A stretch of 12,502 bases of DNA from SAR324 cluster bacterium (GTDB lineage: Bacteria > SAR324 > XYD2-FULL-50-16 > HCM1): positions 15,091 through 27,592 of the forward strand of contig PUHO01000015.1 in assembly GCA_002995645.1 (NCBI GenBank). Direction: 5' to 3'. Below are positions 6,371 through 12,502 of this stretch, piece by piece. Numbering within the stretch: the stretch's first letter is position 1; each line of letters starts with the position of its first letter. The notes beneath the pieces were generated by a model that was not told where the DNA came from, did no database searches, and saw nothing but the letters and a program-made list of their open reading frames with translations. The position numbers and the translations under genes are program-made.

Positions 6371-8386
6371 TTAAATAATGCGTTTAAATCGCTGGTCTAT
6401 TTCTTTTTCCGTTATTTCAACAAATACGGGGCGTCCATGTGGACAATATACATTTAAATCAAGTGTGTGCAGGCTATTAAGCAAAATTTGCATTTTTTCT
6501 TGGCTTAACGAATCGCCTGAGCGAATAGCCGAATGGCAAGCCATGCTTTCTATTACTTGATTAAAGAATATTTCTAGCATATTTGACTTGGAAAGTCTTC
6601 CTATTTCATTCAAAATTTCTTGTACTATACTAACAATATCTTTTTCTTTAAGGATTGCCGGCATTCTTGTAACTTTGAATATGTTAGCATGTTTATGTTC
6701 AAACGAGAAACCAAATTTTTGCCATTCGTCTTCGTATTTTTCTAATAAAATACTGGTATGAGGTAATAAAGTGATTTCTAAAGGAATAAGTAAAGTTTCA
6801 GAAGTGATTTCTTGGTTATAAAATTCATATCTTATTTTTTCAAATAAAATACGTTCGTGTGTGGCATGTTGATCAAATAACAAGAAAGTAGAATCTTTTG
6901 TTGCTAAAATATAGCGATTTAGCCATTGCCCGATTACTTGAAAAGGAGATTGTTCTTGTGAATTCGTAAGGTTTGTTTTAACGTTAACAACAGGTTGAAA
7001 CGAAAAAAGATCTTGTTCTTTTGTTGCGTCTTGCCGTTGTTTGAATGTAGTTTCTTTTTTTATTGACCTTGGTAAAGGGAAGGCAGTTTGCGTACTGTTT
7101 AGGTTAGCTAAGACAAGATCGCTATCTTGTAATAAATCACTTTGAGCAACGTCGCTTGATTCGCGTAACATAAACGGGTCAGCTTGTTCTTGCTTTTTCC
7201 CTAGTATTGGTAGATCGGTTGCTTGCGCTTGCTCTTTGTTCGTGGCTACCTGTTCTTGCTCTTTGTTAGGGGCTACCTGTTCTTGTGCTTGTTCTTCGCT
7301 AGGGGCGTCTTGATCTTGTATATAGCTATACAAGATAGATTCCTCGTCGTAAGTTATGCTTTCTGTTGCAATGATTTTACTACGTGTTGCTTGCTTAAGT
7401 TCTTTTTGCAATCGTTCTGTAATAATAAGTTGCACTAACTTGGGATTTTTAAGGCGTATCTCTGTTTTTGCCGGATGGACGTTAGCGTCCATTTCTCCCG
7501 GAAGAATAGTTATGTCTATGGCAAACAAAGGGTGCATTTGTTTCATTAGCAACGTTTTGTATGCTGCGTATATAGCGTTTGATATGTATTTATCTTTAAT
7601 TTGACGTTGGTTAACGCTAATATGTTGCCATTCTCTTGTTTTCCTTGCTAACGGTGGCACAGAAAACCAACCTTTAAAAGAAAGATAGGCTTCTTTATGT
7701 TCGCAAAAGAAAAGTTGATTTTCTCCTAAAGCTCCCCAACATTGCCGTATTCTTTCTTGTAAGTCTGTTGTTGCGGGATAATCAAGGATAATTTTTTGAT
7801 TATGAATAAAACGAAATTGGGTAGCCGGATTTGATAAAGCAATATTAGTAATAAATTTAGTAATATGGTAGTACTCTGTTTGCTCACTTTTAAGGAATTT
7901 TTTTCTTGCCGGTAAATTATAAAATAAATTAGACACTGTTACTTTTGTTCCTTTAGGAAAGCCAAAGCTACGAATCACCGGTTTATCTAGTCCGTTAATA
8001 ATGATTTGTGTTCCGCCTTTACTTTCATCGCGACAAGTTGTAAGCTCAAATTGAGAAACAGAAGAAATAGCCGCGAGTGCTTCGCCGCGAAACCCGCGAG
8101 AAGTAACAATGGCAAGTTCGTTAGCCGTATAAACTTTGCTAGTAGCATGTCGTTCAATGGAAAGTATAGCATCGCTTTTATCCATTCCCATTCCATTATC
8201 TAATACGGATATAAACGTTTTGCCGCCTTTGTTAGCTGTAATAATGATTTGAGTCGCTCCGGCGTCAAGTGCGTTTTCTACTAACTCTTTAATAACAGAC
8301 GCTGGTTTTTCAACTACTTCACCGGCTGCAATTTGGCTAATTAAAGAAGACGATAATCGTTGAATTTTTCTATTTGCAGTGTACAT
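6371..8386 (-). CDS. mutL: DNA mismatch repair protein MutL, endonuclease type
   Basis: MutL links mismatch recognition by MutS to strand incision. The 671-residue protein has the N-terminal GHKL ATPase: IAAGEVVEKPASVIKELVEN at 19-38, DNGMGM at 63-68 and SRGFRGEAL at 96-104. The transducer domain ends near HPAKTEIRL at 305-312. Residues from about 345 to 480 form a poorly conserved Gln/Glu-rich linker holding a 27-base tandem repeat. The C-terminal domain has the endonuclease motifs: DQHA-x2-E-x4-E at 505-516 (DQHATHERILFE), ACHSAIR at 616-622, CPHGRP at 648-653 and FKR at 667-669. So this MutL should nick DNA itself, as in bacteria lacking MutH. No convincing ribosome binding site precedes the ATG at 8384-8386. 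It is the first gene of the minus-strand cluster. Confidence 0.97.
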   Translation of the reverse strand: MYTANRKIQRLSSSLISQIAAGEVVEKPASVIKELVENALDAGATQIIITANKGGKTFISVLDNGMGMDKSDAILSIERHATSKVYTANELAIVTSRGFRGEALAAISSVSQFELTTCRDESKGGTQIIINGLDKPVIRSFGFPKGTKVTVSNLFYNLPARKKFLKSEQTEYYHITKFITNIALSNPATQFRFIHNQKIILDYPATTDLQERIRQCWGALGENQLFFCEHKEAYLSFKGWFSVPPLARKTREWQHISVNQRQIKDKYISNAIYAAYKTLLMKQMHPLFAIDITILPGEMDANVHPAKTEIRLKNPKLVQLIITERLQKELKQATRSKIIATESITYDEESILYSYIQDQDAPSEEQAQEQVAPNKEQEQVATNKEQAQATDLPILGKKQEQADPFMLRESSDVAQSDLLQDSDLVLANLNSTQTAFPLPRSIKKETTFKQRQDATKEQDLFSFQPVVNVKTNLTNSQEQSPFQVIGQWLNRYILATKDSTFLLFDQHATHERILFEKIRYEFYNQEITSETLLIPLEITLLPHTSILLEKYEDEWQKFGFSFEHKHANIFKVTRMPAILKEKDIVSIVQEILNEIGRLSKSNMLEIFFNQVIESMACHSAIRSGDSLSQEKMQILLNSLHTLDLNVYCPHGRPVFVEITEKEIDQRFKRII
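7230..7283 (-). repeat. 27-base in-frame tandem repeat in the mutL linker
   Basis: Two adjacent 27-base units, 7230-7256 and 7257-7283, match at 25 of 27 bases. They encode the repeating pattern EQVAPNKEQ / EQVATNKEQ in the flexible linker between the ATPase and endonuclease domains of MutL. A degenerate third unit continues rightward to about 7316 (EEQAQEQ). Because the unit is nine codons long, gain or loss of a copy would keep the frame and only change linker length. Confidence 0.8.
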
Positions 8387-8481
8387 ACATATAGTAGAAT
8401 ATAATTAATTTAAGATAATAAACTCATTTTTACATATTTCTTTATTTTTGACAATTTTAATACGATTTATTTAGGTCTTAT
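8387..8481. promoter_or_regulatory. Divergent intergenic region, probable promoters for mutL operon and mtaB
   Basis: This 95-base, very AT-rich gap is the only place where the two long transcription units point away from each other. It should therefore hold both start regions. On the plus strand a perfect TTGACA (8448-8453) could be a -35 element for mtaB, but no good -10 lies 16-18 bases on; TATTTA at 8468-8473 is the nearest and gives only a 14-base spacer. On the minus strand the same bases read TTGTCA, and TATATT (complement of 8398-8403) sits close to the mutL start. A weak AGG at 8473-8475 precedes the mtaB ATG by 6 bases. The individual elements are tentative; the location is well supported by gene layout. 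Confidence 0.45.
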
Positions 8482-9801
8482 ATGAATAAAATAGCCTATT
8501 TCTATACGCTAGGTTGTAGATTAAACTTCACTGAAACAGCGCATATGGCGCAATTATTGGAGAACGTAGGATATGCTACTTATGTACAAGAAACAGAAAG
8601 CCAAGAACCTGATTTTTGTATTGTTAATAGCTGTACTGTAACCACAAGTGCAGATAATAAATGTTACAAATTAATAGCAAGGCTACAACAGAAATACCCG
8701 AACGCTAAGCTTATTGTTGTTGGTTGTCTTTCGCAAGTAGCTAAAGAAGATTTAATTCAAAAAAAAGGAGTCGATTTTGTATTAGGAAATAAGGAAAAAG
8801 AAAACCTTGCTTTTTATATACAAAAATTAGAAGCCCAAGTTGCAAACAAGGACGAGGTTCAAGAGCGGGTTTTTGTTTCCCCAATAGAAAAGGGAACGTT
8901 TAAGCAAATTTCAAGAGAACAAAAATTATTTAGAACAAGAGCTAACTTAAAAATACAAGACGGATGCAATTTTTATTGTAGTTATTGTATTATTCCATTT
9001 GCAAGAGGAGTCGCGCGTTCAAGAGATAGCGAAGACGCCGTTATAGAAGCAACGAACCTAGTAAAAGCAGGAGTGCAAGAGATCGTGTTAACAGGGGTGA
9101 ATCTGGGTTGCTATCAAACCAAAGACGGCGGGTTGCTAGATTTATTAAATAAATTTAATCAAATAGAAGGATTAAAGCGCGTTCGTATTAGTTCAATAGA
9201 ACCAAAAACGATTAATAAAGAATTATTACTTTATATGCAAAGAGAAGACACAAACCTTGTGCATTCTTTACATTTACCTTTGCAGGCAGCAAACGACGTT
9301 ATTTTACAACGTATGAAAAGAAAATACACTTTAACCGAATATGGTGATATGATTGCCGAAGCAAAAGAGACTGTCCCGAATATTTGTATTAGTACTGATA
9401 TTATTACCGGTTTTCCAGGCGAGACCGATTCTATTTTTGCAGAGTCTAAAAAGTGGCTAGCCACTATGCCAATACATTTTTTTCATGTTTTCCCTTATGC
9501 TGAAAGAAAAGGCGTTAAAAGTGCTTCACTAGATCAACAACAAACAACGGCAGTTGCCAGAGCAAGGGCTAAAGAGTTAATTACTTTAAGCCAAGAAAAG
9601 CATACTCAATATAGGAAACAATTTGTAAATAAAACCTTGCCGGTGTTATGGGAGAGATCGAGTAATACAGAGTGGTACGGTTATACAGATAATTATATAA
9701 GAGTACGAACACAAAGCGAAAAGCCGTTGGATAATCACATTAGAAATAGCGTTTTACTAGATATACAAGGGCAATATATGAACGCACAAGTTATAGATTA
9801 A
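8482..9801 (+). CDS. mtaB: tRNA t6A37 methylthiotransferase MtaB (radical SAM)
   Basis: MtaB adds a methylthio group to t6A at position 37 of tRNAs that read ANN codons, giving ms2t6A. The 439-residue protein has the MiaB-family layout. The N-terminal domain carries three cluster-binding cysteines: Cys12 in TLGCRLNFTET, Cys51 in VNSCTVTT and Cys82 in VVGCLSQ. The radical SAM domain has C162-x3-C166-x2-C169 (DGCNFYCSYC), followed by IIPFARG and LTGVNLGCY. A C-terminal TRAM-like region follows from about residue 375. The TLGCRLNFTE opening matches MtaB rather than MiaB or RimO. The next gene starts 5 bases after its stop, so the two are probably co-transcribed. The length is normal and no key residue is missing. 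Confidence 0.93.
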   Translation: MNKIAYFYTLGCRLNFTETAHMAQLLENVGYATYVQETESQEPDFCIVNSCTVTTSADNKCYKLIARLQQKYPNAKLIVVGCLSQVAKEDLIQKKGVDFVLGNKEKENLAFYIQKLEAQVANKDEVQERVFVSPIEKGTFKQISREQKLFRTRANLKIQDGCNFYCSYCIIPFARGVARSRDSEDAVIEATNLVKAGVQEIVLTGVNLGCYQTKDGGLLDLLNKFNQIEGLKRVRISSIEPKTINKELLLYMQREDTNLVHSLHLPLQAANDVILQRMKRKYTLTEYGDMIAEAKETVPNICISTDIITGFPGETDSIFAESKKWLATMPIHFFHVFPYAERKGVKSASLDQQQTTAVARARAKELITLSQEKHTQYRKQFVNKTLPVLWERSSNTEWYGYTDNYIRVRTQSEKPLDNHIRNSVLLDIQGQYMNAQVID

Positions 9802-9806
9802 ACATT

Positions 9807-11351
9807 ATGACGAGTAACGTAATTATATTAGTTGATATAGATACTAATAGGCTGAATCAAATAGAAAAGTTATTACAAAATTCGCATATAAAAGTAGATA
9901 AGTTCACAGGGCTAGCGCAAGCAATCGCGGCGTATGAAAATAGCGAAGCAAGCGTATTAAAATGGTTAATACACATAGCGGCGATTCAACCGGATATCCA
10001 AAAGAATATAGCTTTATTAGACTATCATCAAATAGATATAAATAGCGTAGAATTATACGTTGCTAAAGGGGAAGAAAAAGCAGATCTTGCCGACACGGGG
10101 GCCTTACGTATATGGCATTTTTTAGACGAGTGGAACGCTTTTCGCCAAAGTCTGGAAGAAGAACAAACAAGTTTGCCTGTTTATCCTGAAGCCATGCAAG
10201 GTAATAAGACGATTGCTAAGTTAGACCAACTTACTAGCTTGTTACGTCCGCATTTATTGTTTTGTGCACCTAAAATGAGACAGGCTTTAGAAATGTTGCC
10301 ACGAATGGCACAAAGTCATTATTCTGTTTTTATTGGCGGGGAAACAGGAACAGGCAAAGAAATGGTTGCCCGTGCTATTCATTCGCTTAGCCCACAGAAA
10401 AGCGGTCCTTTTATTGGGTTAAATTGTGGTGCTATTCCGGAAAACTTAATTGAGTCCGAATTGTTTGGACATGAGAAAGGAGCTTTTACCGGCGCTATTT
10501 CTAATCGTAAAGGTAAGTTTGCTTTAGCTACAAACGGGACTTTGTTTCTTGATGAAATTGGCGACATGCCACTTGCTTTGCAAGCAAGGTTACTTCGCGT
10601 TTTAGAAGAAAAAGAATATTATCCTATTGGCTCCGAAACGTTAACGCCTTTTAATGCGCGTATTATTGCAGCAACGCAAGTTCCTTTAGAACAAGCCGTG
10701 CAAGACGGTTTATTTAGAGAAGATTTATATTATCGCTTAAATATTTTACGTATTCAAATCCCTAGCTTACGAGAAAGAAAAGAAGATATACCTCTTTTAG
10801 CTTGGCATTTTCTTGAACGTGCTTTTAAAGAAACAAAAAGAGCAAAGCCCTATCCTCGTTTATCTGCCCAAGTTGTAGCTCTTCTAGAACAAGGACGGTG
10901 GCAAGGAAACGTAAGGGAGTTACGTAATGTAATTACAAGGCTAGCCGTGTTAGTTCCCCTTAAAATAAGGGTGATTACTCTGGAGCATATGACTCAATAT
11001 TTCCCGGAATATTTTTCTTCGTCTATGACAAGTCAAAAAGAGGATATAAACGATATTGATTTAGCAGTAGAAACACCGCGGAAAAAAGACCTGTTATATG
11101 TAAGCCCAAACGAGGCAAATACAGCGGATAATATATATACAAAAAATGTACGTCATGACAATATGGAAAACGGTATTTTTATTCCTGTTGGTACTAGTGT
11201 AGACCAAGCACAGAAAAAATTAATCTTAGCTACGTTAAAAGCACAAAACGGCAATAAAATGCAAACGGCAAACCTGTTAGGCATTAGTGAACGAACGTTG
11301 CGAAGGAAGCTAGATGAAATAACTGATATTCCTTTTTCCACACAAGATTAG
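9807..11351 (+). CDS. Sigma-54-dependent transcriptional activator (NtrC family)
   Basis: This 514-residue enhancer-binding protein should use ATP to open promoters bound by sigma-54 RNA polymerase. The AAA+ domain is at about 150-385. It has Walker A GETGTGKE at 178-185, the sigma-54 contact loop GAFTGA at 225-230, Walker B TLFLDEIGD at 245-253, the FREDLYYRLN block at 303-312 and WQGNVREL at 365-372. A Fis-type helix-turn-helix is at about 484-503 (MQTANLLGISERTLRRKLDE). The first 120 residues look like a receiver domain with no acidic phospho-acceptor at the expected place, so phosphorylation control is doubtful. Residues 405-460 are a variable linker. The final codons, encoding FSTQD and the TAG, lie inside the first copy of the 204-base repeat. 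No clear ribosome binding site is seen; the start is 5 bases after mtaB. Confidence 0.94.
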   Translation: MTSNVIILVDIDTNRLNQIEKLLQNSHIKVDKFTGLAQAIAAYENSEASVLKWLIHIAAIQPDIQKNIALLDYHQIDINSVELYVAKGEEKADLADTGALRIWHFLDEWNAFRQSLEEEQTSLPVYPEAMQGNKTIAKLDQLTSLLRPHLLFCAPKMRQALEMLPRMAQSHYSVFIGGETGTGKEMVARAIHSLSPQKSGPFIGLNCGAIPENLIESELFGHEKGAFTGAISNRKGKFALATNGTLFLDEIGDMPLALQARLLRVLEEKEYYPIGSETLTPFNARIIAATQVPLEQAVQDGLFREDLYYRLNILRIQIPSLRERKEDIPLLAWHFLERAFKETKRAKPYPRLSAQVVALLEQGRWQGNVRELRNVITRLAVLVPLKIRVITLEHMTQYFPEYFSSSMTSQKEDINDIDLAVETPRKKDLLYVSPNEANTADNIYTKNVRHDNMENGIFIPVGTSVDQAQKKLILATLKAQNGNKMQTANLLGISERTLRRKLDEITDIPFSTQD

Positions 11352-11358
11352 GAAAAAG
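11332..11358 (+). other. Inverted repeat around the stop codon of the sigma-54 regulator
   Basis: CTTTTTCC (11332-11339) and GGAAAAAG (11351-11358) are perfect reverse complements around an 11-base loop, with the TAG stop at 11349-11351. Equivalent stems occur in every repeat copy with small changes. Copies 3 and 4 have a T/G wobble in place of one C/G pair. The loop ACACAAGATTA also matches, as an inverted repeat with one bulged base, TAATCCTTGTGT at 11380-11391. The 3' flank is purine-rich rather than a T-run, so this is not a standard intrinsic terminator. The pairing is visible; any role in ending or stabilising the transcript is inferred. Confidence 0.4.
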
Positions 11359-11470
11359 AAAAATTTAAGTCCCCCGCGTTAATCCTTGTGTTAATAGCAT
11401 ATTAAAAATTTGCACTATAGCAGCCCCTAAGCGATGTTTTTATCTTTATTAGCATCAAAGTATAGACCTG

Positions 11471-11494
11471 ATATAAAAAGGCAACCCTAGTTGC
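11471..11494 (-). terminator. Terminator-like hairpin in the repeat unit, acting on leftward transcripts
   Basis: Read on the minus strand, GCAAC-TAGG-GTTGC forms a five-pair hairpin followed directly by CTTTTTAT. This is the general shape of a short intrinsic terminator. The same element recurs in each unit (for example 11675-11698 in copy 2). In copies 3 to 5, however, the innermost pair is lost (GTTGC becomes ATTGC on the minus strand). It could stop leftward transcription coming from the nif3-like gene before it opposes the sigma-54 regulator gene. The stem is short, so confidence is low. Confidence 0.3.
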
Positions 11495-12359
11495 TGTAAA
11501 GACGCAAATGAGCGATAAAACGAAACGGTAAATATCTTTTTCCACACAAGATTAGAAAAAAGAAAAATTTAAGTACCCCGCGTCAATTCTTGTATTAATA
11601 GTATATTAAAAATTTACACTATAACAGAGACTAGACGATGTTTTTATCTTTATCAGTGTCAAAGTATAGCCCGGATATAAAAAGGCAACCCTAGTTGCTG
11701 TAAAGATGCAAATGAGCGATAAAATGAAACGGCAAATATCTTTTTCTATACAGGCTTAGGAAAAAGAAAAAATTAAGTCCCCCGCGTCAATCCTTGTGTT
11801 AATAGCATATTAAAAATTTGCACTATAACAGAGCCTAGACGAAGTTTTTATCTTTATCAGTATCAAAGTATAGCCCAGGCATAAAAAGGCAATCCTAGTT
11901 GTCGTAAAGATGCAAATGAACGATAAAATAAAACGGCAAATATCTTTTTCTATACAGGATTAGGAAAAAGAAAAAATTAAGTCCCCCGCGTCAATCCTTG
12001 TGTTAATAGTATATTAAAAATTTGCACTATAACAGAGACTAAACGGCGTTTTTATCTTTATCAGTGTCAAAGTATAGTCCAGGCATAAAAAGGCAATCCT
12101 AGTTGCTGTAAAGATGTAAATGAGCGATAAAATAAAACGGCAAATATCTTTTTCCACACAAGATTAGAAAAAAGAAAAACTTAAGTACCCCCGCGTCAAT
12201 CCTTGTATTAATAGTATATTAAAAAATTGCACTATAGCAGATCCTAGACAGCGTTTTTATCTTTCTCAGTATCCCAAGTATAGCCCAGGTATAAAAAGGC
12301 AATCCTAGTTGCTGTAAAGGTACAAATGAGCGATAAAATGAAATGGTAAATATTTTTTT

Positions 12360-12502
12360 CTATACAGGATTAGGAAAAAGAAAAAACTTAGTTTCTATAT
12401 TATGAAATTCACTAGTAATCGCCTTGCCAAGCGCTTGAATACCGTACGTCTCGCTAGCATAATGACCGGCGCTAATAAAATAAACCTGCTCTTCTTCTGC
12501 TA
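12360..12502 (-). CDS. Nif3/YbgI-family dinuclear metal protein, C-terminal fragment
   Basis: Only the last 46 codons are in the window; the rest lies beyond the right edge. The frame reads leftward from 12500, is open to the edge, and ends at the TAG complementary to 12360-12362. The translated tail has the family hallmark ISAGHYASETYGIQALGKAI and then ends in FPNPV. In Nif3/YbgI/DUF34 proteins the GHxxxE segment supplies a His and a Glu to a two-metal centre, and a terminal PNP(V/A) is common. The family is very widespread; a role in GTP cyclohydrolase-like or metal-handling chemistry has been suggested, but its function is not settled. The final codons of this gene are part of the 204-base repeat: copy 4 also encodes LFPNPV plus a stop in the same place. 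It converges on the sigma-54 regulator gene across the array. Confidence 0.85.
   Translation of the reverse strand, partial: AEEEQVYFISAGHYASETYGIQALGKAITSEFHNIETKFFLFPNPV

Larger units (their letters stand above)
11332..12391. repeat. Tandem array of a 204-base repeat (five copies plus a partial sixth)
   Basis: Using the landmark CTTTTTCYAYACARGATTAG, copies begin at 11332, 11536, 11740, 11944 and 12148. A partial copy starts at 12354. Spacing is 204, 204, 204, 204 and 206 bases; the sixth copy stops near 12391. Copies 3 and 4 differ at only about 12 of 204 positions, and the others appear about 85-95 percent alike by eye. The array fills the whole gap between two convergent genes. Its left edge contains the stop codon of the sigma-54 regulator, and its right edge contains the stop codon of the nif3-like gene. 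No unit holds a long reading frame on either strand. There are no unique spacers, so this is not CRISPR. It is neither a recognised insertion sequence nor an obvious integrase target. Confidence 0.95.

Noticed and set aside
8448..8475. A confident sigma-70 promoter for mtaB
   Set aside because: TTGACA is perfect, but no good -10 hexamer lies at 16-18 bases; kept only as part of a tentative regulatory region.
11220..11331. Origin of the repeat body from the 3' coding part of the sigma-54 regulator
   Set aside because: Only scattered short matches (TTAATC, AGGCAT, GTTGC, ATGAAA) with inconsistent spacing; weaker than the match to the nif3 end.
11332..11364. A standard rho-independent terminator for the regulator
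   Set aside because: The stem is AT-rich and followed by A-rich sequence, not a T-run, on the plus strand.
11332..12391. A CRISPR array
   Set aside because: The whole 204-base unit is repeated; there are no short identical repeats separated by unique spacers, and no cas genes nearby.

Overview
The window is AT-rich (roughly one third GC by eye) and comes from a bacterium that appears diderm. It has an ExbB/ExbD inner-membrane motor pair, a WaaE/KdtX-type sugar transferase, a secreted protein with a signal peptide, and a sigma-54 activator. MutL carries the endonuclease motifs found in lineages without MutH. MtaB has the LNFTE-type N-terminus that I associate with spirochaete and Bacteroidetes homologues. 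A spirochaete is my best guess, but this is inference and weakly held. Shine-Dalgarno sequences are poor or absent ahead of several genes. Gene packing is tight, with ATGA overlaps and gaps of a few bases.

Layout. (1) Bases 1-576 hold the 3' part of a plus-strand gene of unknown function that is open from base 1. It meets the next gene tail to tail with no gap. (2) Bases 577-8386 hold eight minus-strand genes that look like one operon read from 8386 downwards: mutL, der, exbB, exbD, a family 2 glycosyltransferase, mutY, a calcineurin-like phosphoesterase, and a small secreted protein. Two DNA-repair genes share this unit with a ribosome-assembly GTPase and envelope genes. (3) Bases 8387-8481 are a divergent intergenic region. 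(4) Bases 8482-11351 hold mtaB and a sigma-54-dependent regulator on the plus strand, 5 bases apart. (5) Bases 11332-12391 are a tandem array of about five and a fifth copies of a 204-base unit. (6) Bases 12360-12502 hold the C-terminal 46 codons of a Nif3-family gene on the minus strand, entering from the right edge.

Everything protein-coding looks like ordinary housekeeping or envelope biology, and I see no new multi-gene system. The unusual part is the DNA architecture. First, the 204-base array sits between two convergent genes and its two outer edges are the 3' ends of those genes, stop codons included. Removing the array would leave the genes overlapping tail to tail by 14 bases. Second, a separate 185-base tandem duplication covers the glycosyltransferase/mutY junction. 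It left one live and one decayed copy of each gene end and destroyed an ATGA start-stop overlap. Third, mutL has a 27-base in-frame tandem repeat in its linker. Together these suggest that tandem duplication has shaped this stretch repeatedly.

Functional links: mutY and mutL act in mismatch and oxidative-lesion repair. The exbB-exbD products form a proton-driven complex, but no tonB or tolA is present here. mtaB modifies tRNA. The sigma-54 activator has a receiver-like N-terminus that seems to lack a phospho-acceptor, so its input signal is unclear.
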